NCBI GenBank assembly: GCA_963662175.1
Contig: OY759215.1
Coordinates: 54,515,213-54,579,212, forward strand
Direction: 5' to 3'
Length of the DNA stretch: 64,000 nt
From: Aradus depressus
Lineage: Eukaryota; Arthropoda; Insecta; Hemiptera; Aradidae
In this document: piece after piece, positions 19,806-32,426 of the stretch
Numbering within the stretch: the first letter of the stretch is position 1
Layout of the letters: each line of letters begins with the position of its first letter
The notes under the pieces: model-generated
Database searches by the model: none
Told to the model about the DNA's origin: nothing
The model's input: only the letters and a program-made list of their open reading frames with translations
Made by a program: the position numbers and the translations under genes

Positions 19806-22800
19806 ATGTCTGTTTTACCGGCAAGGATGAATTGCCCTGGAAATGGAATATACGTTGTGCAGGGGGAGATGTCGCTTCTTCTTACTGCTATGAGGAAGGT
19901 TAACAGATGGTCAGCGCACATTCATCAGGTAATTATTATTGGAATTATAAAAACTTAAAATTGACTATTGTTATGTAAGAGAAATATTTAGTTTGTAGCT
20001 TTAATTTAAATATTCCTTACCTTCAAGTTCAGAGTAACGGAGTTTTTATTTTCATTTTTGTAGATTGTTTAATGGCCTCCTCACTTATATTTACTTTTAC
20101 GTCAGAGTCAATTTCTAGAAAATATAAGTTTAGGATAATTGCATTTTTATATTGATTTTTTATTTATGTACTTTTTTTTATTAAAGAAAGTCTCATCAGT
20201 ACACATGTTAATTCTTGAAAGTATTGATTTTGTATTACTTGAAAAGGTTGTTAGTTTTAATATGAACGAATTTTTGTAATTAGGGAGTATTCCTGTTACT
20301 GGTAATTCCTGTTGTCCTAAATTATTCTTTTGACGTGAGATGGAAGTTTTTTACCATGTGTGTAGTTTCTCTGAATTGGTTTTGAGGTTATAATTTACGC
20401 CTTATCCTTTTTTTTTTAATGATACATATTTTTTTGAGATTTAAAGTTTTTTTTATAGGATGACGAAAATGACATTCTCATCAGGAGTTTCGCTGATCTG
20501 AAAGATGTTCTCAACCAGATTGGTGACTTGCGAGAACTTGATCCGAATCATTTTATTAGTCCATTTCTGGAAGTTATTAGGTCTGAAGAGACAACAGGCC
20601 CTGTTACAAGTCTTGCTTTGTCAGCAGTTAATAAATTCCTATCTTATGGGCTTATAGGTAATTATGCTTACATTTTTTTGAAATGTCACCCAGTAGAAAA
20701 TATTATTTACCATTCATCCAGTCTGGATTTACTGTTAGTTTGGTAGTTTTCTGCATTAGTTCAACATGTCGACCATTCCACGTCAAATCGTCCGGTTGGA
20801 CTTTACTTATTATTTTGTTCAATTTCAGGGGTGCCAGATTTATGAACAAATCCTAATTTTTTAATCAATTGGTCAAAAATTTTCGGGAGAAGGAAATTGA
20901 AAGTTGGTGCATTTTATCCCAACAAACATTCAATTTCCAAGACTTCTTGGTTCTTATGGATGACACTTTGAAATAAATCACACATGTTACCAACAGTTCA
21001 CAGCTCCTAAGCACGTCCTCTTCAACTTCATAATGTATTAAGTTTTGTGATATGTCCTTGAAAATGTACGCCATATTTCATAAATTAATATTTTCTCTTT
21101 ATATTGACATTTGATGTGGGCTTCGGCACTTCTATGAGGGGCTTTCACTGTAAAAAAATCAATTTTGGTCCGACTTTACCTTATAGAAGAAATACATTAC
21201 AATTTTTGAAAATTTTGGTTTTCCACTTACTTCATGTATCCTCTACTCAAAAATTATCTTGACTTTATTTTAGTTCCGTTCCGGATGTTATTGCTCAAGC
21301 TGGGATATTTTAGTGACTAGTTGAACTAGGAAGACTTGTTGATTTGATCCATCTACGGTGACATTAGTATTCTCTAAATAACGATTTCAAGGAGGGTTTC
21401 AAGATGAAAATAATGTATTTGTTTCGATTATAAAGAGATCAGCGTGAATTAGAGAATATTATATATATTATACTTAAGATGAACTGGTTTTGGTCCAAAC
21501 TCCTTACTCACATCAGCATCTGAGATACAATAGACATAGAGAGAGAATCTATAATTTCACCAAGAAAGTCCCACCTCGGAACATAAAATCCACTATAAAA
21601 TCTATACGTAACATAACCAAAATAAAGTAGAGGTCATTACGTATTGTTAATACATAAATATACTACCTATGTACCATGCAAAAAAACAGAATTTGCTGAC
21701 GGTTTATTTGAAATACTGATATATTTAGTGAAGTCGGGCCAATGATGCTTATTGTGAAAACTCCTTTTATATAAGTTGTAGGTATTCTCCTCGAACGTTT
21801 GAATGTCAAGATACGAGAAAAAGAAATTTTTGGAAAAATCTTTTGAAAATGTAAGCCAGATTGATGATTTTCTGCTAAGAAATTAAACAGATTACAGAGT
21901 TGGAAGTGACGAGCTGTGAGCTCTTGTTAACAAGTGTGCTTTATTTAACAATATATATAGGGGTATAATATATATTTCTTTTCACGGAAATGTCTTTCGC
22001 TAAAACATCCTACTTTCAATATTTTTATTCTCTCGAAATAATAGCTTAATTGGTCTAAAAATTTAGATTTGTTCATTCATTTGGCTACCTCTTAAAGTAT
22101 ATAAAAAAGTAATTTGGAGATGATGAGGCCCTATTTTTTCGGATTTTACGTGGAATGGTGCACAAATTCTGAAATTCTAGAATTGTATCTCCTTTGTCAC
22201 GGTTGTCCCTCAGCACATTTGTTTTTTTCTCTCATTTGATTACTAGTGTCGCGAATCATACATATGTTTTTGTATGAAGTTGCTACAATGAGAAATGAAA
22301 TATTGGTTATAGTTTAATTGAAGTGTTTCAAAGGAAAAGAGAATATTTGCTGATTCAAGAATATTCCTATCTCTTTAAAAAAAATACTTTATTTCCTTAT
22401 AATAATTTGTTGATGACCTTTTTTCAGATCACAAATGTAAAACCGTTGCTGCAACCGTAGAAAATATTGCTGATGCTGTTACACATGCTCGATTTGTTGG
22501 CACCGATCAGACTAACGATGCTATCGTTCTTATGAAGATAATTCAGGTACTTGATTAGGTTTTTAAAGTTTAAACTAAAAGAAAAAAAAGTTGGAATAAT
22601 AGGTATATTGTTAGGCTTTTTACCTGAAGAACGCAATAAAATAACAGGTAATTATAAATACCTAAAAGTAAAATTCGTAAAAATCGAAAGTCGGACGGTA
22701 GGGTAGGGTGTTTTAGTCGGTGGAATCTAAAAGGAAGAAAAAAGAATATATCTAAATATATATTGAAGTTTTTTTTTTATTTTATTTATTTTTTATTTTA

Positions 22801-23745
22801 TTTTATTTTATTTTTTTTATAGTCATTTTTATTTAATTGAATTAGAAACATTTCTCAAACTTTCCAAAGCCCATAGACAGTCCTATGGGGAAGTTCCGTG
22901 CAGCTTTGACCTACTCACTTTTTTTATAAATTAACGTTTGCTTGTGTCGCTTGTAAACGTATTCCTTTAATGTAAATATAATAGATAAATTATTTTTGCT
23001 TGACAGGTTTTGAGAACACTGATGATGTCTCCTGAGGGCTGTTGGCTTACTAATGAAAGTGTTATAGAAATTTTACTAAGTTGTTTTCGTATTTGTTTTG
23101 AGACGAGGTTGAATGGTACGTTTAAGTTCATATTTAAAAAAATATATGCTTTATTCAATCAATTTTTTATAACTTATTTTATTCATTATATATTTATTTA
23201 TTTGTTCAGAATTGTTAAGGAGATGTGCAGAAAACTGTTTAAGAGATATCGTTCAAATGCTATTTATGAGACTCCCAACATTTGTTGAAGATCATAGGAA
23301 AACCTACACTATTCAGGTATAGATGCAGATATTATTTTTTCAATCGTCTTAATGATTACACTATGAGGAAGCACCCTGTATATTAAAGGCGAAACATTGC
23401 CAGCATTATTTCGTTTAATATAGTAGTTGGATACAGTGCAGGATAACCAATTGTTCTTCTCTCAAGATCATTGAAAATAGTTTTCTTTAGCAAATCCTTA
23501 TTATTTTCTAGTCCTCAGAACTATTTATTGGGGTTTCCTGTAATTGAAAATGTCTGTGTGGATACTCTGGAAAAAAATTAATTTGTTCAATTTCTTATAA
23601 TTTATTTTATTCTTGTTTCAGCAAAAATTGAAAATTAACTCTAACAATCCGATAGAAACTACAAGAGGAAAGAAAAAACGAAATTCTGATAGAAAAATAA
23701 GTTCATCAAAGAAGTTTGAAGACAGGTCTCCTGTTATTTCTCCAG
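19806..23745 (+). CDS. GBF1: GBF1 exons 1-6: DCB (dimerisation/cyclophilin-binding) domain
   Basis: Residues 1-260. Recognisable blocks include [82 protein letters not shown] and [10 protein letters not shown]. This helical domain mediates dimerisation and contacts HUS in the family. Exon 6 ends in a lysine/serine-rich basic linker. Intron 2 (20658-22427) carries a TIR-bounded element. The 3' end of exon 3 is the source of the fragment copied into the PLA2 gene. Confidence 0.9.
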
Positions 23746-26700
23746 GTAATTATATGAAACTATGAATTCGCTTTTATAGTTGGTGTTATTTCTTTCATTC
23801 ACTGATTCACAATTTTAGAATTGAAAACTCTGATGTGGTTGAGATCTGAGAGTTTGTGTTCTACACAAAACATGCTTTCAAGTAAACGACGTCTTGTAAA
23901 CAATTACATTTCAATGCCTACAAAGAATAAGAAAACTATAGTTTGAGTTCAACCAAGTTTATAGTGTGATAATTTGAAATACATAGTCTTTTCAAATTCA
24001 TATTCAAACTAATGTCATTAGTCATTTCCTCGACCTAGGTTAGAATTGTATTTGCCCTATCCAATTCGATGTGACAGATATTTCTTTATTTTTATTAATG
24101 TCTCTCTGTCAATGGATGTTTCCGTCATCTTAAGTTTCTTTCGGAAAAATTCCTATATTTACCTACATCAGGAAAGAATGCGCATTCACATATTTTGTTC
24201 TGATTAAATTTGCATTTTCAAATGGAGTTTAATATAAAACAATTATATAAAAATTACTTATAATATTAATTACAATCCATAGTGTGGAACTGCCACACCT
24301 TTACTGTTAGAGACTTAAGAAACCTGCGTTTTTTGAGACGCCCCATAAAATGATTAAACACCTCGCCAAGCGCTTTCGCTTTTAGGATAGGCTTTTCGTT
24401 TGACGCCTATGATCTACCTAATATTAAAGGTGGACGAATTTTTTGTAAATAAGTTGAAAAACGTAGAAGGGGGCAACCTGCATTGAGTCTGTCTTTCCTA
24501 ATCTAGTGAGAGAAGAAAGGATCGTAACCCCTTGTAACCTTAGATACTAAGAAAAAGATGTATTTTTGTGAAATTAATATTAAGGGAGGACTATAAGTTC
24601 ATTTCATAGAATATAAGATATTTCGTAGTTTCACCACTGATCTGGTGATAATCTCAAAGAGGTATCGTTTGAGAAATTCTGGCCTATTCCTGCTTACTCC
24701 GATAAGAGGCACAGAGGACGACACGCTATTCTGTCGAACAAAATGAAACTTCTTATTTTTATTAGGACTTTATTAACTCCTGAATTGGTTCTTAGTTTCA
24801 GAAAGTGTGCCTCAGTCGAAGAATGAGCAGATGGAAGCTAAAGTAGTGTGCCCAGCCCTAGAGGAGTCTACCGTTGTCCAAGAACATGTGCCCTACAGTG
24901 AAGTACCTCCGCCTCCACCACCCCCTGAGACTAGTCAGTCTGAGGAGGCAGTTCTGGCTGTCACTTCATCTACTCCTGCCTTAGGTATGTCACCCTTAAC
25001 AAGAAATAAATAACTACATTGTTTGTGCCGCTCTGTATCCTAGTGGATTAGCATAGTTTCTCAAGTATGACACACCGAGTTCAATTAATTCATTGTATGA
25101 TTATAAAAAAGGCTGTATATTGGAAGTGAAAATACATTTTCGTGTTTTTTAATAGGTAATTTTCAAGTTTAAGGGGGTTGAATCGGCTACAAAGTTCGTA
25201 AAAAGTTTCAAATTTTTAAAAGTTTCTAGTGAATTATAAGAGTTTACCTAAGAGTCATCTAATGGTCACTTGTACAGCGATATAATAGAGATCCCCCAAT
25301 ACCATTTATATAAATCGGAATCACTGTTCGGTAAAAAAAATCCATCACTCCAATCCATCGGTTTTGCAATATTAGATGGGGCCTCCATAGAGAGGAACAT
25401 TTTTCCACAATATATATTTTTATCGCTGTATTTCCCCATTACATGTATGGAGTAGGTTATGTAATCGTATTCAATTTCTTGTTGAGTTTCAACCGATTTC
25501 CTTTTTTCAAAGTTCAAAAATGGAAAAAAAATCATTGTCTGTGTGCGTATGTTTGAACACGATAACTCCTGATAGAATCAATGTATCGACACAAAAGTTT
25601 ATACGTGGATTTCTAGAATCCCATAAGGACCTAGTGATTTTCAGCCAAATTGGCCCTCAGAAGGGATTTGAGGGAGTCTTAGCAAAAAAGCCTAATAACT
25701 TCCGACGAAATGGATGTACCGACACGAAATTGTTTATATTGATTTAGAAATTATTAAGGACGACTGCACTGATGTCCTGCCGGAACGGTCAAAGGGAAGG
25801 AGGGGATTTGATTGTGTCTTAACTAAAATACAGTAATGACTGCTGATGTAATAATATATCGACACGAAATTTTATATAAGTACTGAGAAGTCTCGGGAGA
25901 GACATCAGCCGAAGAGAGGATGGGTTTAAAGGTAGAAAGATAACGTTGTTGATTACAAAATAATTTTAGCTGGGGAAGTACATAGACTGTGATTTTACAC
26001 GAGGTGCTCGTTAGAAGTAACTCTATTCTTTATAGTTACCATTGTTGTCGCGCCTTTAACCCTCTTAAGTTTTGAAAACTTGCTGAAAAAGAAAGTATTT
26101 AAAAATATATGCAACCCTCTCATAATTACCTATACTAGTTGAGGAACTTAACGTCGTTGAACCCATAGAAAAAACGATACGATAAAAATGATAAACTAAT
26201 AATATTAACAAATTATGAGTAGTAAATTTCACTGAAAGGAATATTTGTTACAATGTTTTGAATAATACTGTTGATTTCTAGAAACTGAGAATGCTGATAA
26301 GGACCTCAGTCGTCCGCCTGAACAGAAGCTGTTAGCGCCTCACGATGAGGTTATCATAAGTATAGAGGATTCAAGTTCTCAAAATGGTGATACTCCTGAC
26401 TCTCTGGTAAGTTAAATAATTGTACATAAAAAATGTAAATAAACACAATTATTTGCTACTCTTTTACTACGGTTTGTGGTGCACTTATAGCTGTCATAAA
26501 TAGAATAGGATTAAGGCATTTTAAGAAATATGTCCTGGAAACAAAAACAATTAAATATTGTATTCGACAAGCAAATTAATCACTGAATTTTACACATCCT
26601 CCAAGTATATTGTCTTCAACTATCTACATTTCTTCAGCCGTATAGTATTTTAAAAAAAAACTTAGGAGCTAATTGTAAAGTAATTATTTTTGTTGTGTTT

Positions 26701-29700
26701 CCCTCCTGTAAATCCAGGTGAATTTGTCGGTACATGAGTTGCCCTTTCAGCATTATAAACAAAAAGTTGCGTAAATCTGCACCATCGTGGGAGGATAAGG
26801 CACATTACAAGTTGTGCACATGTCAAAAAACATGGTAGAATTAAGTCTTTTCGATCCCCTCCGCCGTTCCGTGAACTTAGTCGCTTCGAAAAGACGTATT
26901 TATCATTAGGTCCCAACCTGACGACTTGAAAATCCAGTTCCTGAATATTGTGGTCATCTAATAGTTATATTGCATCAGATAACATTGGAGTTTTTCGCTC
27001 TTAAAATTCACATCATCCGTTCATCCTTTGTTCTGATCAAATATGATGTATGTTTTCATTAAAATCATTATCCCTTTTTCAGGAGATTGTAATTTCAAAT
27101 CCTGAGATAAAAGAATCTATTCAAGTTGATGAAGAAAATCCACCACCTATAGAAAATCTACCATTTACCGAAAATCCACCGTCTACAGAAAGTCATAATT
27201 TACATTCTAACATTTCAACGCCTCCTGACGTTCCAAACTCATGTACCGAAGTTGAGAAACTTCTTCCTCAAAGTCCGGAATCCCCTGGAGGCCAGGAATG
27301 GACCAATCAACAAGGAGTGCGGTTCACAATTTCAGAACCGGAGTGTAGGTAGTCTTACGTTATTATTTGAGTTTTAATATATAATAATTCATTTGGTTAT
27401 GATGAAATATTTATTTGCAATGCGAAATATATATCCTAGGATATATGTGCGAAAATAATAAGAAACAAAAACCTGATGTATCCATAACATGCCTTTGTTA
27501 TAGTGACAACATTTTTACGACCCCTCCCTCCCCCTCAAATTCATTTCTCTCATTTCAAACTGGCATTATTGGTTATAAACGAGTCAGATGAAACATAATA
27601 GGACATCAGGTGGTTTCTTTGTTTCAGTGTAGTTCTGAGATTGACTTCCTAATACCCAGTAATGCCAGTTTGAAATAAGGGAGGAATGCATTTGAGAGGG
27701 AGGAGGGGGTGGGGTGGAGTGATCCTTAAGAATGTAGGTGTTTTAAGAAAATCATGTTATGATTACATCATATTTTTCATTTTATGCGCATATTTGACAG
27801 AATATTTGTTTACATCTCATTTATTATTATTTTTTTTTGTTTCTACTTTTTTATTCATAATATGGATCTATTCCTCAATGATATATATCTAATTATTTTC
27901 TAAACTATCCATAATAAAAAATTAATAAAATATATTTTGAAATTCGTTGCTATGCGTTGCAATTTAAATCCAAGGCACGTTCATGAATTTGAGATTTACA
28001 ACTTGGCGCAACCATGGAGGAAAGTCTTCAAAAATTATTAATTCAAAATATATTGTTTTTATATTCTTGAAAATAATATATATTGTTTTTATATACAAAA
28101 CAGAATTGTCTTCTCAATTCCCTGTTTCGTTACGTTAACCTTCAAGAAAGAGGCAGAGTCTATTTGTGGATTTTAGGACTGCTGGAAGATGGGCTTTGAC
28201 TTATTAATTGGGAACTGTACTACTCATGTTTCTTTGGCTGCACTACAGTGTCCGCCCTTTCATCCTTTGTTTATTTTAGTGAGCCAGGCGTCGGGGCCAT
28301 ACGGTCTTCTGAGTGTCCAGGAGCTGCTCAGGTTCCTTGCCTCTCTCTGCAACCCCCTCGATAGACAGAACTCCGACACTATGGTCCACATTGGACTTAC
28401 CCTCATCACTGTCGCACTGGAGGTGGGCGCCGACAGCATGGCCCGCTTCGCCTCTCTCATGACCACCGTCAAGGATGATCTCTGCAGAAGTCTCTTCGCT
28501 GTATGCTTTTTTACTATTATTATGCTTATTATATAACCATTAAAATATTGTTCCTTCGAAGCTTCTCGTTGATGGCTGCTTACTTTCCCAACTTTTCGGT
28601 GGCTGGTCCATGTACCTTTAGGTTCTTATAAACAGTTTGTTTCTGTGGAAACTATTCAAAGTCCTAACAGTACAGCCGATTATTCGGTACAGGGTCATTC
28701 CACGCCAAATAAGTCACCTTCCGAAAATTTTCCTATTTATATACTATGCTGAAAAAAGTGTAGAATATTAGACCTCAGCTCCTTTGGGGTTTTACATATT
28801 TTTAAAGTTCAATATTTTGCATTTATACCTTTTCATACAGCAATATGAATCTTAGTCTCATTTAAAGGTAATGTAATAATTGTGAATGTATAAAAAAAAA
28901 TCAAAATTCAATACTAAGGTTAGTTTTCTATTTACTAAGTTTATTGGAGTCGCTTACAATTCGCTATCACCTGAGTGTACAATTTCGGTAATTCCTTTAT
29001 TGATTTTTACCAGTGTTAGTATTATTAACGTAACAATTATTCTAGTTTCGCATTTTTAAATAATATATTTTTACTCAAATGTTCAAACTATAAAATTACC
29101 TAATAAGAGCTGTGAAATACTTTTATAAGCCTGGGGGGAGGCTGCCGGTGAAGTGTAGTTGTAAACATGTTTTACAAAACTGATCTAATTATTTTAATGT
29201 TTTATTTTATTATTATTTTTTTTTTTGCAGCTATTGAACACAGAAAAATTAGCAATATTTGCTGCCGTTTTGCAAGTTTCATTTCTGCTATTTGAATCCC
29301 TGCGAACACAACTGAAATTTCAGTTGGAACTTTATTTGTCACGTCTTACCGAAATCATTGTATCTGATTCTTCAAAGGTCTCCTATGAACATAGAGAAGT
29401 TGCCCTTGGTAAGTAATTATTCCTGTTTAGAAACATACTTGCTTGCATATGTTTCTATTAACGTTAACAGAATAGTTTTTAATTCGATGTAATTTCAGAC
29501 ATTACTGTATGCTTCATCTATTGTGCTAATTTTTCAAGATGAATTTCAAATTGTTTAATAGTTTTGTTGAATACGCTAGATCTTTAGATCTTTTGCTTCA
29601 AACTGTAGCTATAATTACTGTGAAAGCAAATATTGTGAGAAATTTTCGTATTCGTATAAAAAATTTACGTGATGTATATGTCCAGTATTGCGCTTATTTC

Positions 29701-32149
29701 GCACTATATATATAATTTTTTTTTTGGTCTTCCGCTGTGTGTTTCATTTTATAACCTCGAACAATTAATTACTTCCAACTAATTTATTCACTTTTTTGAA
29801 TGAAAACAATTATAATGGTTCATAAAATGTATAACCCAAGAAAAACTTTTAAACAATTTACTACCACATTTACTACTTCTATAAAAACTTTACCCTATTA
29901 TCTCTTGTATATATTCTAAAAACAATAAATGTTGTTTATTTAATAAAGATACATATAATTGAAAGTCTCTAACTACACGAAGTTTTCTTACACATATATG
30001 TATTTTGCAATGATTTCATTTTTGAAAATTAGAATCAGTTGTTCACCTGTGGAGAATCCCAGGTCTGGTAACGGAACTTTACCTCAACTATGACTGTGCT
30101 CTCTACTGTCCCAATTTGTACGAGGAGCTCACCAATCTTTTATCAAAGGTAATTAATTTTTATGCTTAAGTATTTTACGGCAACACGTGTTGATATATTT
30201 TAATTATTAATATATTAAATCTAGCTGGTATACCCAACGTTTCCCGGGAGTCACGTTTTGGCTTATAACGTACCTTGTCCGTCCATTAAATCAGAAGATT
30301 TCTCTTCCGTTGATAGCCGGTCACTATAACCCGCGAAATGCTCAGAATAATAACCAGTCACTTTATGCACCCAACCGCCATCAATGCCACAATCACTCCA
30401 AACACTTCGTCACCGCGGCCCTATCTTAGATAACTAGGCAGTCACGCTGACAACTCATCGCCAAAAATCGCGCAGTCCATAAAATTATAACATTCTCATA
30501 CAGTTTTATGAGTACGGACCAATATTGTCACAACACGCAGTCTTTGAAACTCCCCCCTCCCTCATCTCAAGAATATTTTTGAACTGTTCTTGTCTAGGAC
30601 TCTGCACCACGCTGTTATGACGAATTTAATTCCTTAGGAGCCCTCTCCCCCCTTAAAATAGTTAGCCAGCTCCATTGTAATCTTATAGCCTTTAACAGTC
30701 CTTGTCATGCAAGGTCTTAAAAGTATGCTTCTCCAAATTTTGATAAAAAAAAAATCTAGGCCTCACATCTGCAGCCCCTTATAAAGTTGGTACGCCTATT
30801 TACATATCTAATGTTTTACTAAAAAATAAATTGTAGTGCCCCTATCCGCAGTCCCTCCCCTCCTCAAAATCTAGGTAGAATAAGTAGACAATTCACGGGC
30901 TCGAGTCACCTTTAACATTCCATGAACATTTTGTGGAATTTAAAACGTATGGGCGACATGCTAGAACAAACATACAGACAGACACCTTATGTAGGATTAT
31001 GAAAATTAATATATTGAAACAATTACTGATTCTATGAATTGGTTATTTGTTCATTTTTTTTATCAATTGCCCCACGTTGGGCGCCAATGAAACAATTACT
31101 ACTTCTATGAATTCATTATCTGTTCATTTTTTTTTAGCAAATGCCCCACGTTGGGCGCCAATGAAACAATTACTAGTTCCTCTTTATTTCTTATTTATCT
31201 TGTTGAAAAAACTAGTTATGGGAAATGAATTCTTTTAATAAAAAAATTGATAAATAGAGTTTTTATTTTTTTTTGTTTTGTTTTTTTTAAATCTTTATAT
31301 AAATTGGAGACATGATCATATAACATTTATTTGTTTTATTTTTTTATAATTATTTTTTTTTTTCACTCACTTGGTCACCATCTGTCCTTCAATCCTTCTC
31401 CACTGCTCTTCTTAGTTCATCATACGGCTCTCCGATCCTTCCTTTATTTTTCCATCAATCTGCCTTTTTTCCTGACTTCCTCCAGACTTCTAACTCCAAA
31501 AAAACTCTTCACTACTCCAGCGAACTCTCTCAAAAAAAACGAACCGTCCACTTCCACTCTCTCTCTCTTCAACCACAACCTTCCTCCTTCACTCTCTATC
31601 TCCAACCACAACCTTCCTCCTTCACTCTCTATCTCCAACTACAACTTCCCACAACCTTCCTCCTTCACTATCTATCTCCAACCACAACCTTCCTCCTTCA
31701 CTCTCTATCTCCAACCACCGACACACTCGTTTCCCCCTCCTTCCACTGTTCTCTCTCTCTTCCCCCACCCTGCTTAAGTCCTCAGTACTGACATCCCGTT
31801 AATGGCTTTATTATATTTCTTTATTTATTAAAATACCCCCCCTTATTTCTACATGTTACATATCCTTTCCCTTAATGAAAAAAAAAATGAAACGAAGAAA
31901 ATAAATATTTTTTTTTTTTTTTTTATAAATACCCCATCACAAACACCATAATATTTTTTTTTTAAATACTACATTCAATAAACCATCTAACCAATATTTT
32001 AAACAATATAACATATAAAATTTCATGTAAACATTCTTTTTTTTTTTTTTATAATAATCAGGTAACTAGAAAACAGTTTCTTTTCTTTTTTTTTTTTTTA
32101 TATAATACAGGTACAGTACAGGTAAACAATAGTACAGGTACTTAGCAAA

Positions 32150-32193
<44 letters not shown>

Positions 32194-32389
32194 TCTCTCT
32201 TCAATAATACAATATTTTCTTTCTAACATTTTTAAATACTTATGCAATCAATCCTCTAACCAATATTATAATTATAACATGTACAATTTCATATAAACCA
32301 TATTTTTTTTTTTTTTTATATAAAGGTAACTAACAAACAATTTTTTTTTTTTTTTTTTTTTAAAACAATAATACATTAACTAGCAAACA

Positions 32390-32426
<37 letters not shown>

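Noticed and set aside
31331..31777. 148-codon reading frame in each LTR (also 34906-35352)
   Set aside because: Lies within the CT-rich LTR tandem repeats, opposite to the element's own orientation. Low complexity, no domain; a by-product of composition.
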